A DNA stretch of 9,642 nt from Eubacterium sp. UBA3720 (GCA_002371335.1 DFHP01000065.1:1-9642); one strand, 5' to 3'. Positions 1-6,984 are shown, counted from the first letter of the stretch. Notes: generated by a model from the letters alone, not told the origin. Program-made: numbers and translations.

Positions 1-171
1 GCCGGGCATCATCACATCCAGAATGACGAGCTGATATTCATTCTCTTTAAGTTTTTCCAGTCCGCTGCGGCCTGAATAGCAGCAATCAGCCTCTATATCT
101 TCCCGTGAAACGGTACGGCGGATCAGGGCACAAAGCTCCCTGTCATCGTCTATCACTAAAATCTTATTCAT
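1..171 (-). CDS. Response regulator, N-terminal receiver domain (partial, 3' end off window)
   Basis: This is the first 57 residues of a two-component response regulator; the gene runs off the window's left edge. The receiver fold is clear: MNKILVIDDD carries the acidic pocket (D8-D10) and VILDVMMPG carries the phospho-acceptor Asp at residue 52. The ATG at 169-171 is preceded on the minus strand by GGAGGAGAG at good spacing, which fixes the start. The output domain lies outside the window, so an OmpR-type DNA-binding role is only the commonest possibility. It lies 168 bp downstream of the TraX-family gene on the same strand, with a possible weak promoter between them. It is a second regulator, distinct in sequence from the one at 4883-5584, and a partner kinase may follow outside the window. 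Confidence 0.9.
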   Translation of the reverse strand, partial: MNKILVIDDDRELCALIRRTVSREDIEADCCYSGRSGLEKLKENEYQLVILDVMMPG

Positions 172-339
172 GCTCTCTCCTCCGTTTTTGCTTTCAAGAA
201 ACCCTCTGGCGTTCTTGCCGTTGTTCGAGCTGAGTTCCCCTTTTTGGTGCAATGTTCTATTTCCCTTCTCCTTTACCATCTGTGATAATATCGAAGCATA
301 TTCGGTCTATGATCCTTAGCTTTTATTTTATGATGCCGC
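172..339 (-). promoter_or_regulatory. Intergenic gap with possible weak promoter for the response regulator
   Basis: The 168 bp between the TraX-family gene and the partial regulator hold no convincing gene. On the minus strand a TATTAT hexamer at 285-290 could act as a -10 box, but no good -35 partner lies 16-18 bp upstream. I see no hairpin with a U-run after the TraX stop codon, so read-through from the upstream genes into the regulator is also possible. The only certain element is the GGAGGAGAG ribosome binding site just before position 171. Confidence 0.3.
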
Positions 340-1107
340 TTATAGAACAATGCTCAGGATCGCAATCACCCACAGGTGGATGGGATAAAAAGCGTAGAAA
401 AACCACTTTCCAAATGAGCTTTTCTTCCCCTCTCTTCCGTTATACAGGAACATGAAGGGTATCACCAGGAATGTCATCCAGTCAGAGTTCACGCAAAACA
501 TATCAAATCCCTGCACGCCCCCAAAACCGCCGTACAGTGTAAAAAATACCACCAGGCTGTAAACAAGAGCTGCAAGCGCCTGTTTGCACTTGCTTTCATG
601 AAAGAAGTAAGCGAACAGAATAAACGGGATCAGCTGCAGCCCTCCCTCCAGCATAATGGTGCTGCCAAAGGGAAGCGGGATATACAGTACGACGCTGAGT
701 GCAAGTGCCAGCAGGGTCAGCGCAATGGCCGCGATATAAAGCCAGACTTTCTTCCCGCGTTCTTCCGCCGTTTTTGCCAATTCAAACAGCCAGATGACAG
801 TGAAGCCGAAAGCCAGGGTCAGGAAAATGTTGTCCGTGATCCCTCTCTCCTTGAAAATCGCAAAAGAAATCACATTTCCGATCTGCATGAGAATCGCTGC
901 GATCCAAAGCCGCCTGCAATAGCGACCTCTTGATTTCGTATGAAAGAACCCGTCCACCATCAGCCACGCAAACAGCGGGGCGACGAACCTTGTGATCAGA
1001 TGCGCCACGCTGCTGAAGCTCGTGGAAAAGCGCAGCCAGACGTTGTCCAGCACCATAAATATCAATGCAATTTTTTTCAGTTGTGATCTGTTTAATCCGA
1101 ATCTCAT
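340..1107 (-). CDS. TraX-family integral membrane protein
   Basis: This is a 255-residue polytopic membrane protein of the TraX family. Evidence is the N-terminal LKKIALIFMVLDN motif (family pattern about LKxIAxxxMxxDH), repeated hydrophobic segments through the chain, and the C-terminal signature YNGREG followed by KWFFYAFYPIHL, which is typical of the family. The founding member, TraX of the F plasmid, N-acetylates pilin; chromosomal Firmicute members are of unknown substrate, so acyl transfer is only inferred. An in-frame start 18 codons upstream would overlap the permease gene; I prefer the ATG at 1105-1107, which has AAGAGG just upstream and leaves 16 bp after the permease stop. That spacing suggests cotranscription with the Bce-type transporter. 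Oddity: the usual His of the DH motif is Asn (D21-N22). Confidence 0.82.
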   Translation of the reverse strand: MRFGLNRSQLKKIALIFMVLDNVWLRFSTSFSSVAHLITRFVAPLFAWLMVDGFFHTKSRGRYCRRLWIAAILMQIGNVISFAIFKERGITDNIFLTLAFGFTVIWLFELAKTAEERGKKVWLYIAAIALTLLALALSVVLYIPLPFGSTIMLEGGLQLIPFILFAYFFHESKCKQALAALVYSLVVFFTLYGGFGGVQGFDMFCVNSDWMTFLVIPFMFLYNGREGKKSSFGKWFFYAFYPIHLWVIAILSIVL

Positions 1108-1123
1108 GTTATACCTCTTTTCT

Positions 1124-3025
1124 TTATTCCACTGCCAGATATCTCCGCAGATTCCATTCAAAACGTCGGTTCAGCAAAGCAAAGTACCCAAGTTCCATCA
1201 GGATCAACGGCACGAGGATCACTGCTGCGCGAAGGAAAATGTGCGTGGATGCCGCCTCAATGTTAATCAAAAAGTTCATGGCAAAGAAGGTGGACAGCAC
1301 GGCAAGCGCCAATGGAAGCAGGAACAGCACGCGCATCTGTCGTTTCTGAACCTTCAGGATCTGCGGTATCGACAATCCGAACCGATACAGATTTCTTGAC
1401 TGAGGCAGGTTCTCTCTCGCGTCATTGACCAGGCGAAAGTAAAGCAGACTGGCAGAGGCCACAATAAAAATCAGAGAGAACAGAAATGCCACATACCCAA
1501 GCAGCCTATACTCATACTCCTGCAGGTCAATATCTATGATCCGCGCAAGAAACATTCGGGGAGTCCCGTAACCGGAGACAATCCGTTCCGTCAGGATGCG
1601 GCTGGCAGAACGTACTTCCTCTGCCTGAGCTTCATCATCCGCCTGATATTCGTATGCTGTAACTACAGTCATCTTCCCGGAAGACAGAAAGCTGTCATAG
1701 GTGTTATCGCTAACGACATAGGAATGATTCCTTCGATGAAACTCCAGCCATGGCGCGGCAGAACCGGTTACATCCAGGACATCCGAATCTGTGACTTTAA
1801 TCCTTGCTGCTTCCGGCGTTCCACCGGTGATATCAACAGCTTGCCCGTCCCCGGGGGCGAGTCTGCTTCCGGACTGGTGGTTGTAATCAGAAGCCCGCAG
1901 CAGTTTATTGGCATGCATTTCGTCATCGCCGTATTCCAGGATGTCATACCGGTAGGGCTCATAGTCCACGCCGTTTTCCCGCAGGACCTGTTCTATCAGT
2001 TTCGTGTTTTCCTCTGCCTCATGATCCCCTTCAAAGGACATATAGAGGATCGCCGCCGGATTCATGGCCGTGATGTCTTCGCGCACAGAGGTCATGATGG
2101 AGATACAGGTGATAATGGAGGAAAAAGCCATCGTCAGCATAACAGTGGATATAAACATCGTAGTGACAGAGCTTTTCAGCTTATCCCTAAGCCCGGAGAC
2201 CCAGATGGCGTTTCCTTTCTGCAGATACCGCTTTGAACGGCGGCGGATTCCATCAAGGAACAGGAATACAAATTCCCGGAACACCAAAAACAGTCCGACG
2301 CATACGAAACCGATAATCATGGGGACAATTGCTCTCGTCAATAATTCGTTCTGCTCAAAAACGCGCCTGATCCATAAGATCTCATGGAACGCTGTCAGCA
2401 GATAGCCAGAAATCAGAGATACCAGCCCCAGAATCGCAAGAACGGGGTGGAATTTCATGTTTCTGCTCTCATTTTCCCGGCTTGAAATGAGTTCCCGGAC
2501 GGGAATCCTGGTGAGTTTCCGTCCCTGGAACAGACTGACCAGGGCAAAGACCGCCAGGAATCCAATGACCGTGTCCCGGATGGCCTGCCATGGAAACACA
2601 TATCGGATTTCACTCAGGTGCAGGAAGCTTGCCATCATCATCACGGTCAGGTGGGCAAATACCAGCCCGATCAAAACCCCTGCCGCAACAGCGCTTGCGC
2701 CAATCATCAGGTTTTCCAGAAAAACCATACACCGCACCTGTCTTTTGCTCATCCCCATCATCAGCAGGGTCCCGTAGGTCTGCCTCTTTTTCTTTATGAA
2801 GGCAAGGATAGACAGGGTTAAAAAGCCAAAGGAAAAAATCAGAATTGCCGCCTGTGCATAGCTCATCATATCCTTAATGGCGCCGTCCGTCGATAATTCC
2901 GGGTGATGGCGGTCTGCAGAGAAAACGAAAAAAACAACCACCGTAAAAATACTGCTCAGCCAGTAGGCCGCGTAGTTTTCCTTATCCCGCAGAACATTGT
3001 TTCGCACAAATTGTCCAAAGGTCAT
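1124..3025 (-). CDS. BceB-type ABC transporter permease (FtsX family)
   Basis: This is a 633-residue permease of the Bce-type antimicrobial-peptide transporter family. Hydrophobicity gives about ten membrane segments. A single large extracytoplasmic domain, about residues 313-508, sits between segments 7 and 8, the layout that defines BceB-like proteins; length matches the family (about 630-660). FtsX-type stretches lie around residues 50-170 and 510-620. In this family the extracytoplasmic domain confers substrate specificity, and the permease signals to the histidine kinase in the membrane. The ATG at 3023-3025 is chosen because GGGAGGTG precedes it; a start ten codons upstream would run into the ATPase gene. 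The ATPase stop TGA is separated from this ATG by one base, so the two are translationally coupled. The peptide recognised cannot be read from sequence. Confidence 0.93.
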   Translation of the reverse strand: MTFGQFVRNNVLRDKENYAAYWLSSIFTVVVFFVFSADRHHPELSTDGAIKDMMSYAQAAILIFSFGFLTLSILAFIKKKRQTYGTLLMMGMSKRQVRCMVFLENLMIGASAVAAGVLIGLVFAHLTVMMMASFLHLSEIRYVFPWQAIRDTVIGFLAVFALVSLFQGRKLTRIPVRELISSRENESRNMKFHPVLAILGLVSLISGYLLTAFHEILWIRRVFEQNELLTRAIVPMIIGFVCVGLFLVFREFVFLFLDGIRRRSKRYLQKGNAIWVSGLRDKLKSSVTTMFISTVMLTMAFSSIITCISIMTSVREDITAMNPAAILYMSFEGDHEAEENTKLIEQVLRENGVDYEPYRYDILEYGDDEMHANKLLRASDYNHQSGSRLAPGDGQAVDITGGTPEAARIKVTDSDVLDVTGSAAPWLEFHRRNHSYVVSDNTYDSFLSSGKMTVVTAYEYQADDEAQAEEVRSASRILTERIVSGYGTPRMFLARIIDIDLQEYEYRLLGYVAFLFSLIFIVASASLLYFRLVNDARENLPQSRNLYRFGLSIPQILKVQKRQMRVLFLLPLALAVLSTFFAMNFLINIEAASTHIFLRAAVILVPLILMELGYFALLNRRFEWNLRRYLAVE

Positions 3026-3026
3026 C

Positions 3027-3770
3027 TCACGCACCTCCCATAAACTTGAGGACACCTAAGATCTCGTCATAAAACTGAAGCTGATTATCCTCCCGATAAA
3101 GCTCATGAAAGACCTTTCCGTCCCGGATGAACACCACCCGCCCGCAAAAGCTTGCCGTCTGCGGGTCGTGGGTAACAACAATAGATGAGACATGTTCTTC
3201 CGAGTTCAGCGCGGCGAACATCCGCATCACCTGTTCCGCCGAAGCAGAATCCAGGTTCCCGGTGGGTTCGTCTGCCAGAAGCAGACTGGGATTATGAATG
3301 ATCGCGCGGGCAATCGCGGCTCGCTGGGCCTGACCGCCGGAAACCTCATAGGTCCTGCTGTCAAAGACCTCATCGATCCCCAGCTTCTCCGCATAGAAAT
3401 GCGCCTCCCTGCGCATGGTATCCGGGTCTTTCTTCCGGAACATAAGCGGCAGCATGATATTTTCCCCGATCGTCAGGGTATCCACCAGATTATAGTCCTG
3501 AAAGACAAATCCCAGCTTATCCCTGCGGAACCGGGCGGCTTCTTCTTCTTTCAGCCGTGAGATATCCTCTCCTCCGATACGGATCTCCCCCGATGTCAGC
3601 GGCAAGATGCCGGAAATCAGGTTCAAAAGGGTGGATTTCCCGCTTCCGGAAGGTCCCATAACAGCGACAAGTTCACCTTCCATAACCGACAGCGACAGAT
3701 GATCTACTGCCCGAACCTTAACCTTGTTTCCGTATATCTTCGTTGCCTGATCGACAGATAATACATTCAT
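3027..3770 (-). CDS. BceA-type ABC transporter ATP-binding protein
   Basis: This 247-residue cytoplasmic ATPase powers the adjacent permease. All nucleotide-binding motifs are intact: Walker A GPSGSGKST (39-47), Q-loop at Q91 in VFQDYNL, signature VSGGQ (143-147), Walker B LLLADE (163-168) followed by the D-loop GNLD, and the switch His in VVTHD (H201). The sequence around DEPTGNLD is typical of the MacB/LolD/BceA group that works with FtsX-type permeases. The ATG at 3768-3770 follows AAAGGA. The gene is preceded by a 141-bp gap containing a palindrome and a -10 box, so the transporter pair likely has its own inducible promoter in addition to any read-through from the kinase gene. In Bce systems this pair frees lipid II-cycle targets from peptide antibiotics; that is family knowledge rather than shown here. 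Confidence 0.95.
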   Translation of the reverse strand: MNVLSVDQATKIYGNKVKVRAVDHLSLSVMEGELVAVMGPSGSGKSTLLNLISGILPLTSGEIRIGGEDISRLKEEEAARFRRDKLGFVFQDYNLVDTLTIGENIMLPLMFRKKDPDTMRREAHFYAEKLGIDEVFDSRTYEVSGGQAQRAAIARAIIHNPSLLLADEPTGNLDSASAEQVMRMFAALNSEEHVSSIVVTHDPQTASFCGRVVFIRDGKVFHELYREDNQLQFYDEILGVLKFMGGA

Positions 3771-3816
3771 GTAAGATGATTCCTTTCTTGTTGTTTCTGT
3801 ATCTGTTTACACTGTG

Positions 3817-3822
3817 ATCATA
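3817..3822 (-). promoter_or_regulatory. Candidate -10 box of the ABC transporter promoter
   Basis: TATGAT reads on the minus strand, about 47 bases upstream of the ATPase start codon. No good -35 hexamer lies 16-18 bp upstream (GGTTTC or GTTTCC at best). That is the pattern expected of a promoter that depends on an activator bound just upstream, here the repeats at 3852-3885. Inferred from sequence pattern only. Confidence 0.45.
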
Positions 3823-3851
3823 CTGAAAAAAGAGATATGGAAACCATCGTT

Positions 3852-3885
3852 TAAAATGACAGAAAGTGACATGAGCTGTCACTTT
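3852..3885 (-). promoter_or_regulatory. Candidate response-regulator binding site (palindrome plus 10-bp direct repeat)
   Basis: On the minus strand a perfect 9-bp inverted repeat, AAAGTGACA and TGTCACTTT, flanks a 5-base spacer (3863-3885). Its downstream arm is also the first unit of an adjacent 10-bp direct repeat, TGTCACTTTC then TGTCATTTTA (3862-3871 and 3852-3861). If transcription starts near 3811, the direct repeats fall at about -41 to -60. That is where an OmpR-family activator would bind. The half-sites resemble the ACA/TGT inverted repeats reported for BceR-like regulators, though with a 5-base rather than 4-base spacer. A hairpin with transcriptional effect is an alternative reading. 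Confidence 0.55.
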
Positions 3886-3911
3886 TCGCGAATATGGTAT
3901 TCTTTTTTCTT

Positions 3912-4886
3912 TCAAAACACAATCGAAGCAATGGTTCCTTTGCCTGCCTCTGAATCAATTTCAATTTCATGGCCCAGGTCATCTAAGACTGTCTTTACCA
4001 AATATAATCCGATACCGGAGGATTGATCGTTTTCCCTTCCGTTAGAACCTGTATAATAGAGATCAAAGATCCGGGGAAGATCCCTCGGGCGGATGCCGAC
4101 ACCCTCATCCCGTAAAATAAGGGATATATGTTTTCCTTCTTTTCCCGTGCGAATCTCAATCCCGGAGCCCGCCGAAGAATACTTAACCGCATTGTGGAGC
4201 AGCTGTTCCATCACAAAAGCCAGCCACTTCCTGTCACTGCGGACCAGGGACTGATCCTCGCATTCTGCCCGCGGGAACACCTGATATTGGATAAAGAGCC
4301 GTTTATTCTTTCGGATGACCTCCTGCAGCAATTCCCCCAAATCAATTTCCTCAATCACCAGATCGTTTTTGACCTGTCCGGCGCGGGCAAGTCCCAGCAT
4401 CAGATCCATCTGGTTCTGCAGGCGGTCCAGCTCATACAGCACGCCGAAAGGGTCTATCTGCTTTGTGTCATTCTGCACCATCAGGCGAATCACGCTGACA
4501 GGGGTTTTCATCTGATGGATCCACTGCATCAAATGGCTCTGCCACCGGCTATTTTCCTCCTGCCATGTATTCATCTGACGCTGATAGATTTCATAACATT
4601 TCCTGCTATAGTGGAAAAAAGCGTTTGTTTCTGCATCCGCCGTTTCCGCCTCAACCATATCCTCCAAGGCATCCGGAGCGTGACCCAGTGTTTTGTAAAG
4701 TTTTCGTTTCCGGATATACCGCAGCGCCATTAGCAGCAGCAATAGGAATAAAGACAGAAACAGGAAATAGAAAATGCCGCCCGCTGTCTGAAACCCATCC
4801 AACCGGTGATAGGCATAAGACAAAAAGACGGCATTGAAAAGATAAAGGATAATGATATCCAAATGGTCTTTCAGAAACAGTTTCAT
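3912..4886 (-). CDS. Intramembrane-sensing histidine kinase (BceS-like)
   Basis: This is a 324-residue sensor kinase. Two membrane helices (about residues 10-26 and 37-58) are separated by only about ten residues, so there is no extracellular sensor domain. This is the hallmark of kinases that take their signal from a partner BceAB transporter. The phospho-acceptor His is H124 in the H-box HQMKTPVSVIRL. The catalytic domain has the N-box EQLLHNAVKYS (about 227-237), G1 DEGVGI (260-265) and G2 GIGLYLVK (291-298). Its ATG overlaps the response-regulator stop as ATGA, which indicates translational coupling. The expected partner is the regulator encoded immediately upstream, with the permease as sensory partner in the membrane. 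All catalytic motifs are present and I see no damage. Confidence 0.94.
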   Translation of the reverse strand: MKLFLKDHLDIIILYLFNAVFLSYAYHRLDGFQTAGGIFYFLFLSLFLLLLLMALRYIRKRKLYKTLGHAPDALEDMVEAETADAETNAFFHYSRKCYEIYQRQMNTWQEENSRWQSHLMQWIHQMKTPVSVIRLMVQNDTKQIDPFGVLYELDRLQNQMDLMLGLARAGQVKNDLVIEEIDLGELLQEVIRKNKRLFIQYQVFPRAECEDQSLVRSDRKWLAFVMEQLLHNAVKYSSAGSGIEIRTGKEGKHISLILRDEGVGIRPRDLPRIFDLYYTGSNGRENDQSSGIGLYLVKTVLDDLGHEIEIDSEAGKGTIASIVF

Positions 4887-5584
4887 GCATCGTCACCTCC
4901 GATGATCAGCTTATAACCAAAGGAGCGAACTACCCGGATTTCTATAGGAATCCCTGCATCCGCAAGCTTTTCCCGCAGCCTGCGGATATTTACGTTTAAG
5001 GTATTCTCCTCTACAAAAACACCGTCATCCCAGACCTGCATAAACAGTTCTCCCCTGGAAACAGCATCAGGAAATGCGGCAAACAGTACCCGGAACAGGC
5101 TGCTCTCCGTAAAGGACAGCTCTGTTTGCTGCCCTCTGAACGCTATGGTCTGCCGGCCCTCCCAGAAGGTAATACCGCGTTTCTCCACTCCATCATCCGG
5201 GTACTCGGGTTTTAATTCTCCATAATTACGGCGAATGGTGGCATTTACCTTGGCGAGCAGCACATCCGGGTCAAAGGGCTTTGTGATATAATCGTCCGCA
5301 CCGGACTCCATCCCGCGGATCTGGTCCGCTGTACTGCTTCGGGCTGACATGATCAGAATCGGAACTTTTGTACGTTCCCGCAGACTCCGGCACCAGTAAA
5401 AACCGTCATATTTCGGCAGGTTGATATCCAACAGGATCAAATCCGGCCGTTTCTCTTCGATTTGCCGGTCAATGACAGAAAAATCCTCCGCCTCTGTGCA
5501 GTCATATCCATAGCGGGAAAGAAGACTGGAAATCTGTACTGCAAGTGTCCGGTCATCTTCAATGATCGCGATTTTATAAGACAA
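4883..5584 (-). CDS. OmpR-family response regulator (BceR-like), TTG start
   Basis: This 233-residue regulator has an N-terminal receiver domain and a C-terminal winged-helix DNA-binding domain. Visible receiver residues are D10-D11 in IIEDD, phospho-acceptor D53 in LLDINLP, S80 in IMSAR and K102 in TKPF. The C-terminal part carries the usual recognition-helix region ENTLNVNIRRLREKL and the wing RSFGYKL. I choose the TTG at 5582-5584: GGAGG (5594-5598) lies nine bases upstream, and the product then begins MSYKIAIIEDD as in the family. An upstream ATG at 5629 would add 15 polar residues with no ribosome binding site. It very likely controls the ABC transporter genes downstream through the repeats at 3852-3885. 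Confidence 0.93.
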   Translation of the reverse strand: MSYKIAIIEDDRTLAVQISSLLSRYGYDCTEAEDFSVIDRQIEEKRPDLILLDINLPKYDGFYWCRSLRERTKVPILIMSARSSTADQIRGMESGADDYITKPFDPDVLLAKVNATIRRNYGELKPEYPDDGVEKRGITFWEGRQTIAFRGQQTELSFTESSLFRVLFAAFPDAVSRGELFMQVWDDGVFVEENTLNVNIRRLREKLADAGIPIEIRVVRSFGYKLIIGGDDA

Positions 5585-5657
5585 ACAGTTGTTCCTCCGG
5601 TGATAAATGATAATTTCTTCAAGCTTCAAGAGTCATATCTCTGTAAAAAATGATAGA

Positions 5658-5681
5658 ATTATACGTTATGCATACTAACGT
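5658..5681 (-). promoter_or_regulatory. Possible promoter and inverted repeat of the response-regulator/kinase operon
   Basis: A consensus -10 box TATAAT reads on the minus strand at 5658-5663, about 74 bases upstream of the TTG start. Immediately upstream is an inverted repeat with arms ACGTTA (5663-5668) and TAACGT (5676-5681) and a 7-base spacer, which would lie between the -10 and -35 positions. The -35 region is a poor match. The position fits an operator, but no regulator can be named. Confidence 0.35.
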
Positions 5682-5916
5682 CTTATAAACACATTTCAAC
5701 ATGCCCTTCACTGATTTTTTCTTTTCAGAATCAGAACCATTCAGTATAGCTTTCTGCCATATGCTTGCAATAGTATCCACCAGCAGCATATAGACAGGAA
5801 CAGCAGCTTTCAGTAATATGACTCCCGTTAAAATCATAAGTATTCAGTATTTTATCAGTCTTTAAGGCAGCCGTTATGTTTTTCGTAAGATTTGTTTTGT
5901 GTTTTTTGTCTCATTA

Positions 5917-5933
5917 ATTATAGACCGATCTAT
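5917..5933 (-). promoter_or_regulatory. TATAAT box overlapping a small inverted repeat
   Basis: TATAAT on the minus strand (5917-5922) overlaps an inverted repeat ATAGA-CCGA-TCTAT (5920-5933). The arrangement is like a TetR-type operator sitting on a promoter, but the arms are only five bases long. No intact gene follows closely downstream, so this may be a leftover. Confidence 0.2.
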
Positions 5934-5956
5934 CCATAATGATCAGACCCTTCCAG

Positions 5957-6153
5957 TCACCTTGCAGCGCAGACGCCAGCTGTACGTCGGGAAACGAAAA
6001 CGCAGGCCAAGCGTAGGATTGTCATAATCTGGATCATGTGTCCCCAGGGGGTCCGAAACACTTCATCTGCTGCAGGAATTTGCGAAACATCTTGTTGCGC
6101 GAATTCAACTTCCGACAATTGCGAAATTAGTCTCATGGGAATCCTACATTTCC
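5957..6153 (-). pseudogene. Unidentified gene fragment, possibly YhcG/DUF1016-like
   Basis: A minus-strand reading frame gives a peptide that starts near MRLISQLSEVEFAQQ, with AGGA five bases before that ATG, and contains the motif RTPWGHMIQIM. The PWGH motif and the preceding QQ-V-QIP spacing recall YhcG/DUF1016-type PD-(D/E)XK nucleases. The fragment is about 65 residues, far short of the 330-380 usual in that family, and no nuclease domain follows. A second frame over the same bases reads HDPDYDNPTLGL, which also loosely resembles that family, so neither match is secure. It begins directly after the terminator at 6154-6190. I treat it as decayed coding sequence of uncertain origin. Confidence 0.25.
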
Positions 6154-6190
6154 AAAAAGAAAAAGACGTATAAACCATATGGTCTATACG
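6154..6190 (-). terminator. Rho-independent terminator (minus strand)
   Basis: On the minus strand CGTATAGACC, loop ATAT and GGTTTATACG form a 10-bp stem with one G-U pair. It is followed directly by the T-rich tract TCTTTTTCTTTTT. It lies about 22 bases past the last in-frame stop of the amidohydrolase remnant, as if it were that gene's own terminator. Confidence 0.8.
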
Positions 6191-6212
6191 CCCTGTGTTA
6201 TAGCATTCACTT

Positions 6213-6482
6213 TTAGAAATATATGCAGATCGATTTTAGAAAACGGGTGAGTATACGATGAGCGATCATATTCAAAACGGCACGGGTCGTATCAGCCGGA
6301 TATTCATATATTGCCGCAACTGTACCGGTAATACAATCTTCTGGACGCTGTTTAGCCCGACAAGGATGGATGATGACAAGGGCACTTTGTTTGTTCAATT
6401 CTTCCATGACCGGATTCAATACAGGATCACCTAAATAAATGCCATTTGCATTTGTAGGAACCTTTACTCCACTGAGGGACCG
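6213..6482 (-). pseudogene. Amidohydrolase (ACMSD-like family) remnant
   Basis: An open frame of about 90 codons encodes only the middle of an amidohydrolase of the metal-dependent ACMSD/6-methylsalicylate-decarboxylase-like group. Recognisable blocks in order are GVKVPTNANGIYLGDP, then VMEELNKQSALVIIHPC (the conserved HP of the barrel), then the very characteristic YPADTTRAVLNMI and a following L-x-R-F. The N-terminal HxH metal-binding region and the C-terminal H-GG and Asp regions are missing. After LTRF the reading runs SICIYF to a stop; a neighbouring frame continues KIDLHIF, which resembles the expected family sequence and suggests a frameshift. Intact members exceed 300 residues, so this is non-functional. 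It directly follows the DUF4143 remnant and is followed by a terminator. Confidence 0.7.
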
Positions 6483-6497
6483 GAAAACCAGCCGGTC
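6478..6497. repeat. Short GC-rich inverted repeat between two gene remnants
   Basis: GACCGG and CCGGTC flank an 8-base spacer 22 bases beyond the DUF4143 stop codon. CTGAGG also occurs as a short direct repeat around it. There is no U-run on either strand, so it is not a clear terminator. It marks the junction between the DUF4143 and amidohydrolase remnants. Confidence 0.4.
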
Positions 6498-6519
6498 TGA
6501 GGTTCAATTATGTGATTGT

Positions 6520-6984
6520 TCAAAACAGACTTTCATCCAGGAGAAAGTCTATGATCCCAATGTTCAGCACACCGTTGTCATCATACCATCGCTTTCTTAC
6601 ATCGTGACGCACTGCAATTTTCGGGAAGGAGTCGCCGGTCAGGGAAAACGGCCTCATTTCGGTATTGATTTTTTCCGGATTTTCCATGGCATAGGCAGAC
6701 TGGATATACACTTTTTTACCTCCTTTGGATACAACAAAGTCAATCTCTCTTGCGGTTCTTTTTTGCTTTCCTTTTTCGTCTTTCTCATTGGAATATACGA
6801 TTCCAATATCCACGCTGGCACGGCGAATGACCAGCTCGTTATAGATGATGTTCTCCATGATGTGTGTCATTTCCTGCTGACGGAAGCCGATTCTTGCGTT
6901 CCGAAGTCCGACATCCTCGCAATAATTCTTCATTGAGAAGTACGATAATAATATGTTGAACTTATCAACGAAGGAAAGCCTCAT
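6520..6984 (-). pseudogene. C-terminal fragment of an ATP-binding protein (DUF4143, AAA_14 type)
   Basis: This 154-residue frame matches only the C-terminal DUF4143 portion of the AAA_14/DUF4143 ATPases. Landmarks are YCEDVGLRNARIGFRQQE, then MENIIYNELVIRR, then the nuclease-like segment TAREIDFVVSKGGKKVYIQ, and the terminal block GIIDFLLDESLF. Intact members are about 400-450 residues with an N-terminal Walker ATPase; that half is absent here. No matching frame is visible upstream, where unrelated hairpin-rich sequence begins at 6985. The first 15 residues (MRLSFVDKF...) do not match the family well, and no good ribosome binding site precedes the ATG. The C-terminus is well conserved and ends naturally, so the truncation appears recent relative to the neighbouring remnants. 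Confidence 0.78.

Larger units (their letters stand above)
5585..5956 (-). other. Intergenic stretch upstream of the response regulator
   Basis: No convincing gene is seen. A 72-codon minus-strand reading frame (5619-5837) starts MILTGVILL with a hydrophobic first third. It lacks a ribosome binding site and resembles nothing I know, so I leave it uncalled. It may be decayed sequence. The stretch is AT-rich. It contains a possible promoter for the regulator near 5658-5681 and a second TATAAT with a small inverted repeat near 5917-5933, described separately. Confidence 0.4.

Noticed and set aside
598..933. Plus-strand open frames throughout 250-5650 (for example 598-933, 1724-2236, 4128-4733)
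   Set aside because: They lie opposite well-supported minus-strand genes, show no domain or ribosome binding site, and are antisense shadows of GC-biased codons.
3863..3885. Palindrome as a rho-independent terminator of the kinase gene
   Set aside because: The stem is AT-rich and is followed by CTGTCATTTTA rather than a U-run, and it lies well placed for an activator site upstream of a -10 box; I kept the operator reading.
5619..5837. Minus-strand 72-codon reading frame upstream of the response regulator
   Set aside because: It has no ribosome binding site, no recognisable domain and overlaps the likely promoter of the regulator; its hydrophobic start alone is not enough to call a gene.
5957..6178. 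Two competing DUF1016-like readings (PWGH in one frame, DNPTLGL in another)
   Set aside because: Both cannot be homologous over the same bases, and neither continues into the family pattern, so a firm YhcG assignment was not made.
6439..6936. Plus-strand 165-codon frame opposite the DUF4143 fragment
   Set aside because: The minus strand carries clear DUF4143 motifs across the same bases; the plus-strand product resembles nothing.
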